A stretch of DNA of 64,000 bases from Aplectana chamaeleonis (GCA_029168955.1 JAPDOI010000215.1:438001-502000); one strand, 5' to 3'. Shown: positions 50,238 through 62,178, numbered from the stretch's first letter. Made by a program: numbers and translations. Notes: generated by a model from the letters alone, not told the origin.

Positions 50238-50944
50238 CAGGGATGTGCGCGAAAAAAATTTGGAAACAGAAAACAGAAAGTCCAGTTTTACAGAAAACAA
50301 AAAAATCTCCAAAAATGGGCGGAAAACAGAAATTTTTCGAAAGTCAATATAAAGTTTTCGGCGTACACTATATCAAATTTCCCACATCAGGAAAACTCCG
50401 GCCAAAGCGCCGCTTCGCGGCGCTTTGTCCGGGAACCATAAGCCGAGGGGTTCGCGCCGCTTCGCGGCGCTTGAATTTTCATACATTTTTAGATTACAAA
50501 AGGTTCTTTAGCACAGCAAAATCCAGCAATTAATCAGCTCAGGCAAACCATCGCTCCGAGCGGGACCGGAGAGCGACCCGAGCGGCGCCGTCTCTCCGCT
50601 CCGAGCGAAAATTAGCCATCTACTCGGGCCACAGCAGCCGCTCCCCGGGCGACAGCAGTACCGCTCGGAGCGATCTTCGGTCCCAGTTGGCACTACGGTG
50701 GCTCTTTGGGCGAACGAGCCTAGCTTCACCGATGGCTTCTCTTCGCTTATTTACTCGTTTCTGCCTCTCTATTTCGCTCCCTTTCTTCTTCCCTCTTCTC
50801 CCAGTCCGTTTCTTCCTCTACTGTTCCCTCATTTCCCCTTTTTTTCCTTTAGTCTCGAGAATCAAATTCTTTTCTATCTAACACTGCCTTCTGATTGGTC
50901 CAAAGCCTGCTTGTTTGTGAAATATATGCTACAAGTTCAGTGGT

Positions 50945-51844
50945 AATCTTCAGCACTGTGTACATTTACATAGGTGCTTCTGTTTACTTCGAGGTGAACC
51001 ACCAAACCTGCCATAGTTGACAGAATATCTGAGCTACCTTAGAACAAGATGATTGCGTCTGCGAAAATTTTCGACGAAGCGTAATTAATGATTTGTAACT
51101 GATTTTGTGATTTTGCAGCTTCAGTCTCTTCTGAATTATCCGAGAAGTCTTAGTCTCAAAGCTCCAAAGCTATGAATAATGAGTAAGTCCTTAATTAAAT
51201 TATTTTCCAACATTTATCGATCGTTTTTCTTTGAGAATTGGATTCTCGCCGTTTTCATCGATTTCCAAAAAAAACGACCAATAATTGACGAAAAAAATAC
51301 TATCGATTAGGAACTTGGCCGGTATAACATCGGCATGGAGCCTAGTGATACTTTGCGATCACTATTGATGGTTGGCGCAAACTAGGTGCCATAAGCTACA
51401 ACATAGGTGCACCGAGTTTGCGCCAACCTTCAATGGAGAACGCGAAGTATCGTTAGGACTCATGCCGATGTTATACCGGCCAGGTTCCTAAGCGATAGCA
51501 TTTTCTCGTCGATTATTGATCGTTAATTTGAAAATCGATGAAAAAGGCGAGACTCGCATTTTCAAAAAAAAAAGATATATAATTGTCGGAAAATACAAAT
51601 AATTAAGGACCTAGCCATTATACGTAACTTTGAAGCTTCAGGGCTCAAACTTTTCGGAATTAGAAAAGACCGAAGTTGCAAAATCACAAGATCAGCTAAA
51701 AATAATTAATTACGCTCTGTCGAAAATTTTCTCAATTGCTGCCATCTAGTTCTAAGGTGGCTCAGATATTCTGTAAACTATTGCAGGCTTGGTGGTTTAC
51801 CTTAAAGTAAATAGGTGCACTCATATACGCAGTACTGAAGATTG
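50945..51844. repeat. 900-bp fold-back (two arms of about 450 bp)
   Basis: The arms mirror each other around about 51395, from AATCTTCAGCACTG to CAGTACTGAAGATT. Examples are GGCCGGTATAACATCGGCAT against ATGCCGATGTTATACCGGCC. They are imperfect but continuous and the loop is tiny. No protein is encoded. Confidence 0.75.
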
Positions 51845-52499
51845 TGCAAAATTAGTTGAGGGGGGCCTCTCAGAATTCAAATGAGGAATGAATGATACCG
51901 TTTTTAGAGATGAATCTAGTTCCATGGGATTTCTAGGAAATAACGAGTGATGACATTATCACATATCTGGTAAAGAAAAATTTCTTTTTTCATGGATGGA
52001 TTTCCTAATTTCTATGGATAGCTCTTGAGTGCTTCCCCCCCCCCCCAACTAGTTTCGCATCCTGAAGATCACCACTGAATCTCAGCATATATTTTGCAAA
52101 TGAAAAAGAAACACAAGCCTGCAACGTGACCGAGAACGACACTGGTCGATGGTATTGATAATATTACTGACAACCGCTATTACCGGTGGGGGCAGTGCAG
52201 CATTAGCGGCTGTCACTAATAGTATCAATGCCATCGTTAGTCTTGTGCCTAACGCACACTGGGGTCGCTCCAAATATTCGACCGGAATACCTAGGCCGTA
52301 GGACCCTAGATGAGAAGATTAGCCAGCGCTAGATTAAAACATGTTGAGAACTGACTTTGCGAGTAGGAAGTGGGTAAAATAGCAGTATATGGGTTTTGGT
52401 GTGCTGTGCGTGCCGAGCTTATATCAAAAACATGTCTTTCCCAAAATTGTTTAAGCGTGAATAAAACTCACAAATTATGCGATTGATCGAGATGGGCAA

Positions 52500-53300
52500 A
52501 GAACGCTCCGCATGGCCATCACGCTGCCTATGAAGCGCTACTGATTTTTCCATGACGCGGCTCACGCTTCTCATGGTGCACGACTCATTTTCCATGGCGC
52601 GGCTCACGCTTCTCATAGTGCGCGACTCAATTTACATGACGCGGTGTACGCTTCTCGTAAGGCGCGACTCATTTTCCATCACGCAGCTCACGCTTCTCAC
52701 GGTGCGCGACTCCTTTTTGATGGCGCGGCGCACGGTTCTCATGCTGCGCGACTTACTTTCTATGACGCTGAGCACGCTTCTCATGGTGCGCGACTCGTTT
52801 TCCATGACGCGGCGCACGCTTCTCGTGGTGCGCGACTCATTTCCCGTGACGAGGAGCACGCTTCTCATGGTTTTCGACTCGTTTTCCACGACGCGGCGCA
52901 CGCTTCTCATGGTGCGCGACTCATCTCCCATGACGAGGAGCACGCTTCTCATGGTTTTCGACTCGTTTTCCATGACGCGGCGCACGCTTCTCATGCTGCG
53001 CGACTCATTTTCCATGACGCGGAGCACGCTTCTCATGGTGCGCGACTCGTTTTCCATGACGCGGCGCACGTTTCTCATGGTGCGCGAATCATATTACATG
53101 ATACGGAGCACACTTCTAATAGTGCGTAACCCATTTTCCATGTCGCGGCGTACGCTTGTCGTAAAGCGCGTCTAATTTTCAATAACGTGTAGCACGCTTC
53201 TCATGAGTCGTCGGTCATTTTTAATGACGTGGCACACACTCCGCATTGATGGCTACTCGTTTTCCGTAACGCGACTCAAGTTTCCCATAAAACGCTCTGT
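52500..53300. repeat. 42-bp minisatellite, about 16 good plus some worn units
   Basis: The unit is about CATGACGCGGCGCACGCTTC followed by TCATGGTGCGCGACTCATTTTC. As 42 is a multiple of 3, long frames stay open on both strands: plus 52552-53175 and 52644-53129, minus 52632-53078. These repeat 14 residues, for example MENESRTMRSVRRV on the minus strand. There is no start context or splice signal to suggest a gene. Confidence 0.85.
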
Positions 53301-53786
53301 GCCTCTCCACAATTCTCCACACACCACTCACCCCGCCCACATTTTGCAACGCGGAGATTCGATCACAGAGGATAAGTACGGAGGATCGCTGAGGCTTTGG
53401 AAAGCGTAAATACTACAATTGGCAGTGGGATTCCATGCTGGGTCCGTGATTGCAGTGAACCAAGTGACGGTCTGGCTAACACTGCTCGCACTGCTGTCGC
53501 TCCGAGAGCGAGCGGACAGCGGCCGAGGGACGAACTGGTACCGGACAGGAACCGCGGTGCCAGTTGGCCCCTCGGCCGCTGTCCGGGCGTTGACGTCATA
53601 AATGGGAGGAGCCGGTCTCGCTCTGAGCGATGGTTTGCCTGAGAGAGTGATAAGTACAGCCGCCCAAAAAAAACAGATCATCAGCGCGGATACGACAAAT
53701 TCTCCTCTAACCTTCGTTTCCCCAGACAATAGTAGCTAGATTACTCGATCAGAAGCTGAGCATGCATGTGTAAGAATTACGTAGAT

Positions 53787-54199
53787 TGTTAAGTATTGTA
53801 GGTTACATTGTGCTGAAATCCGGCTATTGTAGATCAGAATGTTTCCCTAGGCTTCACTACTACTGCTAATGTTAGTTAACATTTGTAATGTAGGCAGTTA
53901 TTAGTGTTGTTTCTCTGTTTAGTTCTTTCTAGCCTAATTCCTCCCTTTCATTCGGTTAGTTGTTGTTTTCGTAGATCAATCGGCGCAGAGGCAGGGACGC
54001 GAGGAGATCACTCTTGCCTCCCTCGCCACTCTATGCCTGTCGCTGTACTATCTCGTCGCAGCGCATGCTGCTATCGAATGACCCCGCCCTCTGCCTTTTT
54101 AAGGAGAGGCGTTCCGTTGTATAGGTTTCATTGTCATAACTGGTCGGTTTGGAGAGACTACTCTCCCAATAAACATCTAAAACCACCAGTCGACGTGAT
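53787..54199 (+). repeat. 5' LTR
   Basis: It starts TGTTAAGTATTG and ends CGACGTGAT, without the usual CA end. If the target duplication is read as 4 bp (AGAT), it is one base longer. AATAAA at 54168-54173 is a likely poly(A) signal. Confidence 0.85.
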
Positions 54200-54537
54200 T
54201 TGGGGGCCGAACCGAGGCCGAAGAAGAGGACCAGCCATCCGCCCTTAAACCGCTTTCAAGCGGCTACGGCGTGTAGTCCTGCTCCTGTAGAGGAAGCAGA
54301 GTAACCTCTCCTTCGCGGAGCGATCGGCGTGTGTACTGCCGTACGCTGTGGTGTCGGAGATACATACGTGTCTCTCGAACCGGCGTGTTGTGAGTGCGAG
54401 TCGATCGATCTCTGCGAAGTGTTGAGGATACTTTGTCGTGGCGTTGGCCACGTTCCGGAGCTCGACTGCGTATTGATTGAGGCTGTGTCTCGTGGCCGAA
54501 GTCTAACCTGAAAGACGGTTAGCGTCTGCAAGAACCG

Positions 54538-55902
54538 ATGTCTACCAGCAGTAAAGCTGAGGAAAACTACATCGGAGTGAGCCGCTCTACGGTTGGCCAG
54601 TCCGCCATGTTCCAGCAACTATCCGCCTTGGAGGCGATGAACCACCTGCATGAGAAGGTCGGCAACATAGTGAATCAGTGCGCGGAACTGGTGAGACAGT
54701 GCAGCACTGCAATGGATGGATGCATCACAATCATGAATGGTGTCCCTGAGAATGTTGTGGAAGAACTCCAGAAGAGCCGAGCCCGTCGAAAAACGGTGGC
54801 TAAAGGGTTCGTGCAACAAGTGGGAACATCCATTGCCGAACAGTGCAAAATCATGCAAGTGGAATTGCGGAGACTAAGGCAGGTAGAGAATCTGCTGCAG
54901 TCCGCGAGAAGTACACTTTCTGAGGATTTGCCGGCTGTCCAGGGAGAGCTGCTACAACAAGCTGAGCATGACGATCCGTGCATAAGAGAGCTAGCAGGCA
55001 TGCTCTATGTAGATGCTACTCAACTAGTGGATAGGATAAAATCGTTGGTTGATTCCTGCAAACAGTGCAGTCGTTCGGAACACTGTAATACTGGTTTGTG
55101 CCAGCGTAAGCAGCCAAACGTTTCTAAGGAGACTCACCACACGGCTTCTGAGCAGCCCAGCGACGGCGAAGTGAACTGTTACTTCGGCCGTAACGCAGAG
55201 TGCGATCCAAGGCCAACTGTGAAGAAGCAGTCAGTGCAATCTTTTCAGCATAGAGTTGAGTCTGGGCACCAACTCGCGGATGATCTGAGACGCTCGTTCA
55301 ACAACGCAGAGAACGAAGCGTCGCAGGAAAGACCTGAGAAGTTGATTTTCCCAACACGGATGAGTCCCGTCCCGCAAGGTGGGTACGAAAATCTCGGAAC
55401 GCATTCAAACATAGGAAACATGTTTGCGGCGATGAGTCTGCCAGATGTGGAGATTTTCAAAGACCCTAAGGGGAGACGGTTTGACGACTTCGTTGTCAGG
55501 TTAAGGATGAAGTATCTCAAGCTAGGTTTGGACGATGACATGCTCGTTCACCTATTCTTCTCCAAGCTTGATGGGTTTCCAAAAGCAGTCGCTGAAGCGC
55601 TGCCAAGAAACGTCCGCGAAGGAGGGCTGGAAGGAATCATCAATGGAATGCGGAAAAGTCTGAGCGCTAGCGACCCTGCGCAGCAAATGAAAGCTTATAT
55701 GGAGCTGAAACACTTGAAGAAGGATGTCGATGTCACTCGATTCTGTATCGAGCTTGAACGACTGACTAGAATGGCTTATCCAAATGCCTCGGATGAAGAA
55801 CTGTCGAAGACGCGAGCTGGGGAACTCGTAATACAACTCACGGACTGGCCCGGAGTACTTGCAGCTATACTCGACGCTGGAGGCTGCGCCAGTAGGGTGT
55901 GA
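54538..55902 (+). CDS. Gag-like protein of LTR element
   Basis: The product is 454 residues from an ATG that follows a leader of about 340 nt after the 5' LTR. Residues about 30-130 are helical and rich in Gln, Glu and Arg. Residues about 300-430 (from LPDVEIFKDPKGRRFDDFVV through the DGFPKAVAEALP and YMELKHLKKD parts) look like a retrotransposon Gag core. The frame ends at TGA 55900-55902, and the same frame is then open again through the zinc knuckle and protease, so Gag and protease are separated by a single in-frame stop. Confidence 0.75.
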   Translation: MSTSSKAEENYIGVSRSTVGQSAMFQQLSALEAMNHLHEKVGNIVNQCAELVRQCSTAMDGCITIMNGVPENVVEELQKSRARRKTVAKGFVQQVGTSIAEQCKIMQVELRRLRQVENLLQSARSTLSEDLPAVQGELLQQAEHDDPCIRELAGMLYVDATQLVDRIKSLVDSCKQCSRSEHCNTGLCQRKQPNVSKETHHTASEQPSDGEVNCYFGRNAECDPRPTVKKQSVQSFQHRVESGHQLADDLRRSFNNAENEASQERPEKLIFPTRMSPVPQGGYENLGTHSNIGNMFAAMSLPDVEIFKDPKGRRFDDFVVRLRMKYLKLGLDDDMLVHLFFSKLDGFPKAVAEALPRNVREGGLEGIINGMRKSLSASDPAQQMKAYMELKHLKKDVDVTRFCIELERLTRMAYPNASDEELSKTRAGELVIQLTDWPGVLAAILDAGGCASRV

Positions 55903-57120
55903 ATACGAGATGGTCAAAGATTGGCTCAGCGCTGCGAGCGAAGTCGAGATGTCGCTTCAACAATGCGGCAAGCTGCACAGCCATGCCGACCAAGACCCGC
56001 CGAAGTAGGCAGGGACAGGTTTCCGCCGTCAAAACAGGAGAGTCAATCGCCTACTTGTTCCACTAAATCAGAGCCGGCAAACGGTTCCGTAGCTGCGTCG
56101 TCAAGTGGAAAATCGAAGAACGTACTGAAGTGCTACAATTGTGGCAGGACTGGCCATCTTTCCCGTAAGTGCCGAGCTTCTAGAGAGCCCTCACACCCTG
56201 AGGTTAATGGAAGCACTGGTGCATCAGAGGGAAGGCCAGTGAAAAACTTCACGGCTTCGCTGAACAAGTGGATTTGTGGAGCCGTAGGCGCATCCAGAGC
56301 ACAGGACGAGTTAGTGGGAAGACCAATGTCGTCTGAGGTACATCTTCTCGGATTCTCGAGACAAGCTTTGTTGGACACAGGCTCCCAAGTGAGCATCATC
56401 CCTCTGGAAATGTTGGAAGAAGCTCTTGACTCTGGTTTCGATTTGGACAATGATGTCGAAGAGATTCCAATACGAGGGTGCGCACTAGTGTACAATGCTT
56501 CAGGGAATCCTATGGTCTTCAAAGGAGCAGTTAGGCTCACCATAAAAGTGCAGCAAGGTAGGAAACGAAGGATCACATGTTTCGTGATGAAGGGAGGCGA
56601 TAGAATGCTAGTTCTTGGCACAAACGCTCTAGCAAAGCTGGGATTCAACCTGAAAGGGTTGACAAGAGCGACGATCTCTCATGGCAAAGGCGATGCCATC
56701 GGTGCAACCAAGAACAAGCGTAAGCCGGAACAACACCAGAATGCATCAGTTGCGCGGTGTCCTGGTGCAAAAGTGGTGTACAGTCGAGCGATTTCGGTGG
56801 TCCAAGCTCCTGTCACAAACAATTTTGCAGGAGCAAAAGTCTCCGCAGAACGGAAGGACGATGTTCTCAGTGAACCCGCACACATTGTGTCGACAGAAGG
56901 CCGAACAAGAGTTGAGCAGCACAGGAAGCATGTGCTCGCAAAGAACAAGCAGTTGCGCCCAGTGAATTGTTGCGCAGCGACAAAACATGAGCGAACGGCC
57001 GATGTGTCCCATTGTGATAGCCAGGCTGATGGTTGTCAGGGACATAGGCCACGCAGAATGATCATCTCAGAGGAGCGTCGAGGAGCAACGCGAATCTGCT
57101 CAGACCTGCAAATCCGGTAA
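55903..57120 (+). CDS. Zinc knuckle and aspartic protease region of LTR element
   Basis: It is in frame with Gag after the TGA and has no ATG near its start; the first TTG is at 55921. Counted from there, a CCHC knuckle CYNCGRTGHLSRKC is at residues 71-84 (56131-56172), the protease active site LLDTGSQVSII at about 150-160 (DTG at 56374-56382) and a late MLVLGTNAL at 229-237, as in retropepsins. About 150 uncharacterised residues follow before TAA at 57118. Expression would need stop-codon readthrough, unless the TGA is a recent mutation. RT is absent. Confidence 0.75.
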   Translation: MRDGQRLAQRCERSRDVASTMRQAAQPCRPRPAEVGRDRFPPSKQESQSPTCSTKSEPANGSVAASSSGKSKNVLKCYNCGRTGHLSRKCRASREPSHPEVNGSTGASEGRPVKNFTASLNKWICGAVGASRAQDELVGRPMSSEVHLLGFSRQALLDTGSQVSIIPLEMLEEALDSGFDLDNDVEEIPIRGCALVYNASGNPMVFKGAVRLTIKVQQGRKRRITCFVMKGGDRMLVLGTNALAKLGFNLKGLTRATISHGKGDAIGATKNKRKPEQHQNASVARCPGAKVVYSRAISVVQAPVTNNFAGAKVSAERKDDVLSEPAHIVSTEGRTRVEQHRKHVLAKNKQLRPVNCCAATKHERTADVSHCDSQADGCQGHRPRRMIISEERRGATRICSDLQIR

Positions 57121-57355
57121 GAGGCTGTCGGAACAGCAGTGTAGGACGTGTGTGGAAGCGACGATCGAAGGAGCCATACACTGGTCGAGATTATCTGGAT
57201 GCAAGTGGAGGACAGCGACACGACCGAAGGGACGTTGACGCTGGTGTGAACTTTAGCCGCAGACGCAATGGTATGGACCATGGTACTGCCTGTGAAAGAA
57301 CTTGTGATATGTGGAGAGTGTAGAGTCAGGGACGACTCTTCTCCGAAGGGGGGCA

Positions 57356-57768
57356 TGTTAAGTATTGTAGGTTACATTGTGCTGAAATCCGGCTATTGTA
57401 GATCAGAATGTTTCCCTAGGCTTCACTACTACTGCTAATGTTAGTTAACATTTGTAATGTAGGCAGTTATTAGTGTTGTTTCTCTGTTTAGTTCTTTCTA
57501 GCCTAATTCCTCCCTTTCATTCGGTTAGTTGTTGTTTTCGTAGATCAATCGGCGCAGAGGCAGGGACGCGAGGAGATCACTCTTGCCTCCCTCGCCACTC
57601 TATGCCTGTCGCTGTACTATCTCGTCGCAGCGCATGCTGCTATCGAATGACCCCGCCCTCTGCCTTTTTAAGGAGAGGCGTTCCGTTGTATAGGATTCAT
57701 TGTCATAACTGGTCGGTTTGGAGAGACTACTCTCCCAATAAACATCTAAAACCACCAGTCGACGTGAT
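57356..57768 (+). repeat. 3' LTR
   Basis: It is identical in length to the 5' LTR and differs by one substitution that I can see (57695). It is directly preceded by the purine tract. Confidence 0.85.
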
Positions 57769-58627
57769 TAGATACAGTGGCAGCGAGTTTGCCCTAGTTT
57801 ACATATTTTGAAACTGATTTTGGGTAATTGCTGATTTGAACACTCTATTACTCCTCAGTGCCCGAAAGTCACGCGCGGCTGTTCGAGTATAAATGACCTG
57901 ATGCGCCTTCCGCTCCACCGTGGTGGGGTCGCTCGTACCTCTGTAAGAGTTTTATCATCTGTCTCATAGCCTCACCATCAATTTCACTCATATTTGAATT
58001 ATGTATCATACTGCGTTACAATGAGTTAAAGTACGTATTCAGAAACTGCGTGTATGGCACAGTTGGGACCCAACATTTCCCCGCTTCACTAAAGCGGTGG
58101 CGCTGGAGTACCTATAGTATGTGCCCACAAGCAGAAAGTATTTATACTTAGACACCGCGCCAGTGCGCTATGAATAGTGTGCGTTGAGTAGGATTAATGG
58201 TTCATTATTGTTAGTATACAATAAAATTATAGTTCTCGCGTCATTTGACTGCATCACATACCTCCTGAGGGATTCATAAGCGGTAAACCTTTAGGTAATG
58301 ATAACCACTGTAAGGAAAAGATACGGGCTCGGCAAACTGAATCTCTGCTGGGGTTCCCAGCACATTCGTCGTCGTATTCGTAGAGGCTTACAGTTGGGGC
58401 CAGGGCTGGTGTCCTCAAGAAAAAACATCTAAGCCTCTGCCGCGGATGGCGCACGCGGTCGCGCGCGCCGGCCCGATAATCGATTCAGGCCGAGAGAAGA
58501 ACGCAGCTGATCAGCATCTCATTTCTATTGGCTTTTTGTTTTTCTCACTCGCCTTTCTTTTCTGACCTCTCGCTTTAACGTTTCGGTTGATTTCATATTA
58601 TATTTGTTGTGTAGATGCCCGTTTTTA

Positions 58628-58763
<136 letters not shown>

Positions 58764-59149
58764 TGAAACGTAATTTTCGCTAGTTTTTTTCTATTTTCAG
58801 GTACTTCACCCATCGTCAGCTCCAGTATATTCCAGTGTATTTCATTCTGCTATTAATATTCTGATCTCCTTTATTTCTGGTATTTTCTATTATATAGCAT
58901 GTATTCCATTTCGTCATCAAAATTGAGCTATATTCATTCCACGTCGAATTTTTTGAGTTTTTTCACGGAACACTAAAACTCTGAAGCCAAAATTATTTGA
59001 TTTGTACAAGCATTACGGCAATTTTCGCGTTAATGCCGAGATTTTTTTATATCTCTCCGTTTTTGCACAGTTACCAAAACTATCTGATAATGAGGACAAG
59101 CTGGAATTATTTTAAAAAATCTAAATTCGTTTGAAATTATTCGTTTGTT

Positions 59150-59382
59150 GAGGGGTAGTAATTCCGGGGCAAAACGGAACCAATGCTAAACTTTTCTTCG
59201 TACGACCCCCCCCCCACTGTTTGGTCCAGTCTTCAATTGCTTCCACATAGCCCCTTGAGACTTTAAATTAAAATGACTTTTCACAAAGTAATGAAAAATT
59301 ACTGGGGCAAGGAAGCCTATGTGGTAGGAGCCCCCTACCAAAATAATTTTTTACATTGGTTTCGTTCCTGCCCTTAGACCAA
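59150..59382. mobile_element. Small inverted-repeat element
   Basis: GGGGCAAAACGGAACCAATG pairs imperfectly with CATTGGTTTCGTTCCTGCCC, and CATAGCCCCTTGAG pairs with CAAGGAAGCCTATG further in. Confidence 0.5.
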
Positions 59383-59595
59383 TGTAAAAATAAACTCACC
59401 TCTTTTACTTTTTCCCAACTTTGTCAGTATTCTTCTTGAAAATCCTAATTCAATATAGCTACCCCGGAACTCCTCAGTAAGGAAGGTAGCCCTATTTTTA
59501 TGCTCAATGACACTAGCATAACATCAACTACTTATATTCCACGCCAATGGAAAAAAGCCAGCAGTGCTGTACTATAACTGAATCCTACATGTTTA

Positions 59596-60051
59596 GGTGA
59601 GCAGTTGTACGAGACATGGCGGGGTCTCGTACGCGAGACGATCCCGCCAATCACGGAGCTGTGTCTCGAGAGCGTTAATAGGGCTCTCGCGGCCAGCAGG
59701 CCGCCAACTCCTGCCACCGTCTGCCATTCGCCCGTCTGCCCATTGCCCACACAACCGCCCGAGGACCTGTTCTCGAACGAGAACCTATATTACGCCGCCA
59801 AGGTTTCCGGGTCGGTTGTGTTGGGAATCTTGGCGTGCCTGGGTGGGTTCAATCTGCTCTACCACGCATTTTGTCTGACAGCAGGTTCGGCCATCCATAT
59901 CACCAGGAAGCTCGTCAAGTACTGGAGGAAGGAAATCGCATTAAGAGAGTTTTTTCAGCGCAGTGTGAAAGGGTACAGCCAATACGCACGGGCCAAGCGC
60001 GGCTTGCGGCAGGTATACTCTGGGAGAGCTGAGGAGGAAAACCCTCAATGA
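59596..60051 (+). CDS. One-pass membrane protein or C-terminal exon in 2.9-kb element
   Basis: The frame is open from a splice-acceptor-like tgtttag (59590-59596) to TGA at 60049-60051, about 150 residues with no ATG near its start, so it is probably a last exon. It has about 60 polar residues with Cys-Pro pairs (VCHSPVCPLPTQPPEDLF), then one hydrophobic span at about residues 66-91 (SGSVVLGILACLGGFNLLYH), then a basic tail of 55 residues (KLVKYWRKEI...). This layout resembles a membrane-anchored glycoprotein end, such as an envelope-like protein, but no family is recognised. No upstream exon was found in the element. Confidence 0.45.
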   Translation, partial: GEQLYETWRGLVRETIPPITELCLESVNRALAASRPPTPATVCHSPVCPLPTQPPEDLFSNENLYYAAKVSGSVVLGILACLGGFNLLYHAFCLTAGSAIHITRKLVKYWRKEIALREFFQRSVKGYSQYARAKRGLRQVYSGRAEEENPQ

Positions 60052-61888
60052 GTCGGATCCAATGCATAGTAGATAAGGACGACGGGTCGTTTCGGGTGAT
60101 GTTGTGTGATCGTTTCCGGTGAAACCTGCGGCTGCAAGTGGTGCTAATATTTAGGATTTATTTGTTATGTTTATTTGCACATACTTCTAAGTGATTCACT
60201 TGTTGTCAGATTTTGGGACCTAGTGTTTCTTACTCCTATTTTTGGCGTCTACTTGCATTGTATTGTTACTTGTAAATCCGGTGATTTTTGAAAATCATTT
60301 CTTACTGGTGCCTAGTGCTGGTTTATTTGATGTATTTTGAAGGCGTGGAGAGTAGTTTTGTAAAGAGGACTCATTTGTTTTGTAAATGAACTCATCTGTA
60401 TTCGATGAAGTACAGTATATTTTGTTAACTTGTTAAGTTTTGTAGTGAATATTGATTTTTTTGTTTATGCTATTACTTTCTTTATATAAAATTAATACTA
60501 TATTGTTTATCTAAATTTTGTGATTTGGTTAGCATTCCGCCACCATATCTCAAATTCTTAGCATATTTGCAATTTGGCACTAATTTAGAACTAAAAAAAT
60601 TTTTGGCCCAGAGACCTCTTGAGGAGGGGGGGTCGTAAAAATTTCGGAAATTTTTGGAAAAAAATTGAAATTTCGGGGAGAGGTCGTAACCGCGACGAAA
60701 ATCGCCACAACGGCCTGCTCAACCCTACTAGGGGGTCGTATTTTTTCGCTCGCATTGAAAACGCTCACGAACTGCTTTGTTTCAATCGCCGTCGTAATCG
60801 TACAATTCAAATAATTTCGGCTTCAGAGTTATGGTGATCCGTAAAAAACTCACGAAATTCGACGTAGAATGACGATTTTTGAAGATGCAGTTGAATACAT
60901 TCGAAATACCAGAAAATGCCAGAAATAAAGGAGAATATGAATATGAATAGTAGAATAAAAATAGGAACGACTGGAGCTGACGATCGACGAAATAATTGAC
61001 AACAAAAAAAAACTAGAGAAAAAACCCGTTTCATTACCCATATGCGATTACAACTGGGCGCCTAAACAACAAAACTATTAGGAATCAAACGAAACAGGAA
61101 AGAGAAGTTAGATGAGAAGGGCGAATGAGAAAAACGAAAAGGTAATAAATGATATGCCGATCAGCTGCGTTCTTCTCTCGGCCTGAATCGATTATTGGAC
61201 CGGCGCGCGCGACCGCCTGCGCCAGCCGCGGCAGAGGCTTAGATGTTTTTTCTTGAGGACACCAGCCCTGGCCCTAACAATAAATGCTTTTTACGAATAT
61301 TCAGTGGCTTGCGGGCGAGCCGACTCTCCAATCAGTGCGTCCGTCTACCCACATGGCTCTGGTACCAATTCAAGGACCTCGGAGGGATAGTAGCTTTGGT
61401 TGATTTGGGCGACGATCGAATCCACAAAGTACTGCGAGCTGCGGTGCCACCTGCCACCACGCCAAAAGCGCTAGGATAGAGAACCAGTATGGCGAGTTGA
61501 AAGTGTTTGATGTGGGTGAAATGCAGAGTAGCCAGGTTACATTGACCCTCAACCTATTGGCTTGCCTTCGATGAATCCGACGTTTTTGGTGAATCCGGCC
61601 TCAAGGGCAATCCTGCTACAAGTCGTGGTTCAGGATTTTTCTGTCGAGTTCTGCCTATTTTCACAGAAAACAGAAAAAATGGCCAAAAATGGGCAGAAAA
61701 CTGAAAACTCCGCACATTCCTTATCCGAATAACTAGAAACGATCTTCTTGTGCTTATTCAGCTATCTAAATATGTATGTATCTCGTTAGACCATGTTTCT
61801 GAAAAAAAAACTTTTGATCCCTTGCCACCAGGACACACGACACCGACGGTCGAAATTTTTGTAGTTATTCGAGCGGTGAACGTGAACA

Positions 61889-62178
61889 TAAAGTGTGCCC
61901 GAATGAGAATGGCGGCCCACGTGGCCGGCGTGCTTGGCGGGCGGCCGTCGCATGTGCTGCTCCCGGACGAGTGTTGGATTTCAACGACGGCAATCCCCTC
62001 TCTCCTCGTCTGCAGAGCTGGTTGATCGGCGCAGTGCGTGCTGCCAGCCGGTGTCGGCCCCGTTCGTAGTCGATGGCGGTGGGGACGTTTCGCATGCTTG
62101 TCCAAGAGCGGCGAACGCGATGCCGCCTGCCAGGCACGCCGGCCGCATGGGCCGCCATTTTCATTCGGACACACCTTA
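61889..62178. mobile_element. MITE with GTGTGYCCGAATGARAATGG ends
   Basis: AAGTGTGCCCGAATGAGAATGG at the left is mirrored by CCATTTTCATTCGGACACACCTT. The arms extend about 55 bp, through GGCCGGCGTGC. Confidence 0.75.

Larger units (their letters stand above)
50538..53643 (-). mobile_element. 3.1-kb relative of the promoter-bearing family, inverted orientation
   Basis: CTCAGGCAAACCATCGCTCC at the left and GAGCGATGGTTTGCCTGAG at the right are flanked by AG on both sides. About 160 bp at the left end matches the right-hand side of copies 1 and 2. About 165 bp at the right end matches their left side, with TGACGTCA at 53591-53598. The middle is unrelated: a CT-rich tract, a 900-bp fold-back and a 42-bp minisatellite. 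Confidence 0.7.
53787..57768 (+). mobile_element. LTR retrotransposon, Gag-protease only
   Basis: Two 413-bp LTRs (53787-54199 and 57356-57768) differ at one base that I can see (54126 T against 57695 A). A 5-bp duplication TAGAT flanks the element (53782-53786 and 57769-57773). A putative primer-binding site TGGGGGCCGAACC begins at 54201, and a purine tract CCGAAGGGGGG ends at about 57353. The interior encodes Gag, one zinc knuckle and an aspartic protease, but no reverse transcriptase, RNase H or integrase. It must therefore have moved using proteins from another element, and recently. The Gag and DTG style resembles nematode Ty3/Gypsy elements; BEL/Pao is not excluded. Confidence 0.85.

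Noticed and set aside
52552..53175. 207-codon frame as a repeat-protein gene
   Set aside because: It comes from a 42-bp minisatellite open on both strands; no promoter or splice support.
53904..54248. 112-114-codon frames inside both LTRs
   Set aside because: They are identical because the LTRs are identical; they lie in untranslated LTR sequence and show no protein signature.
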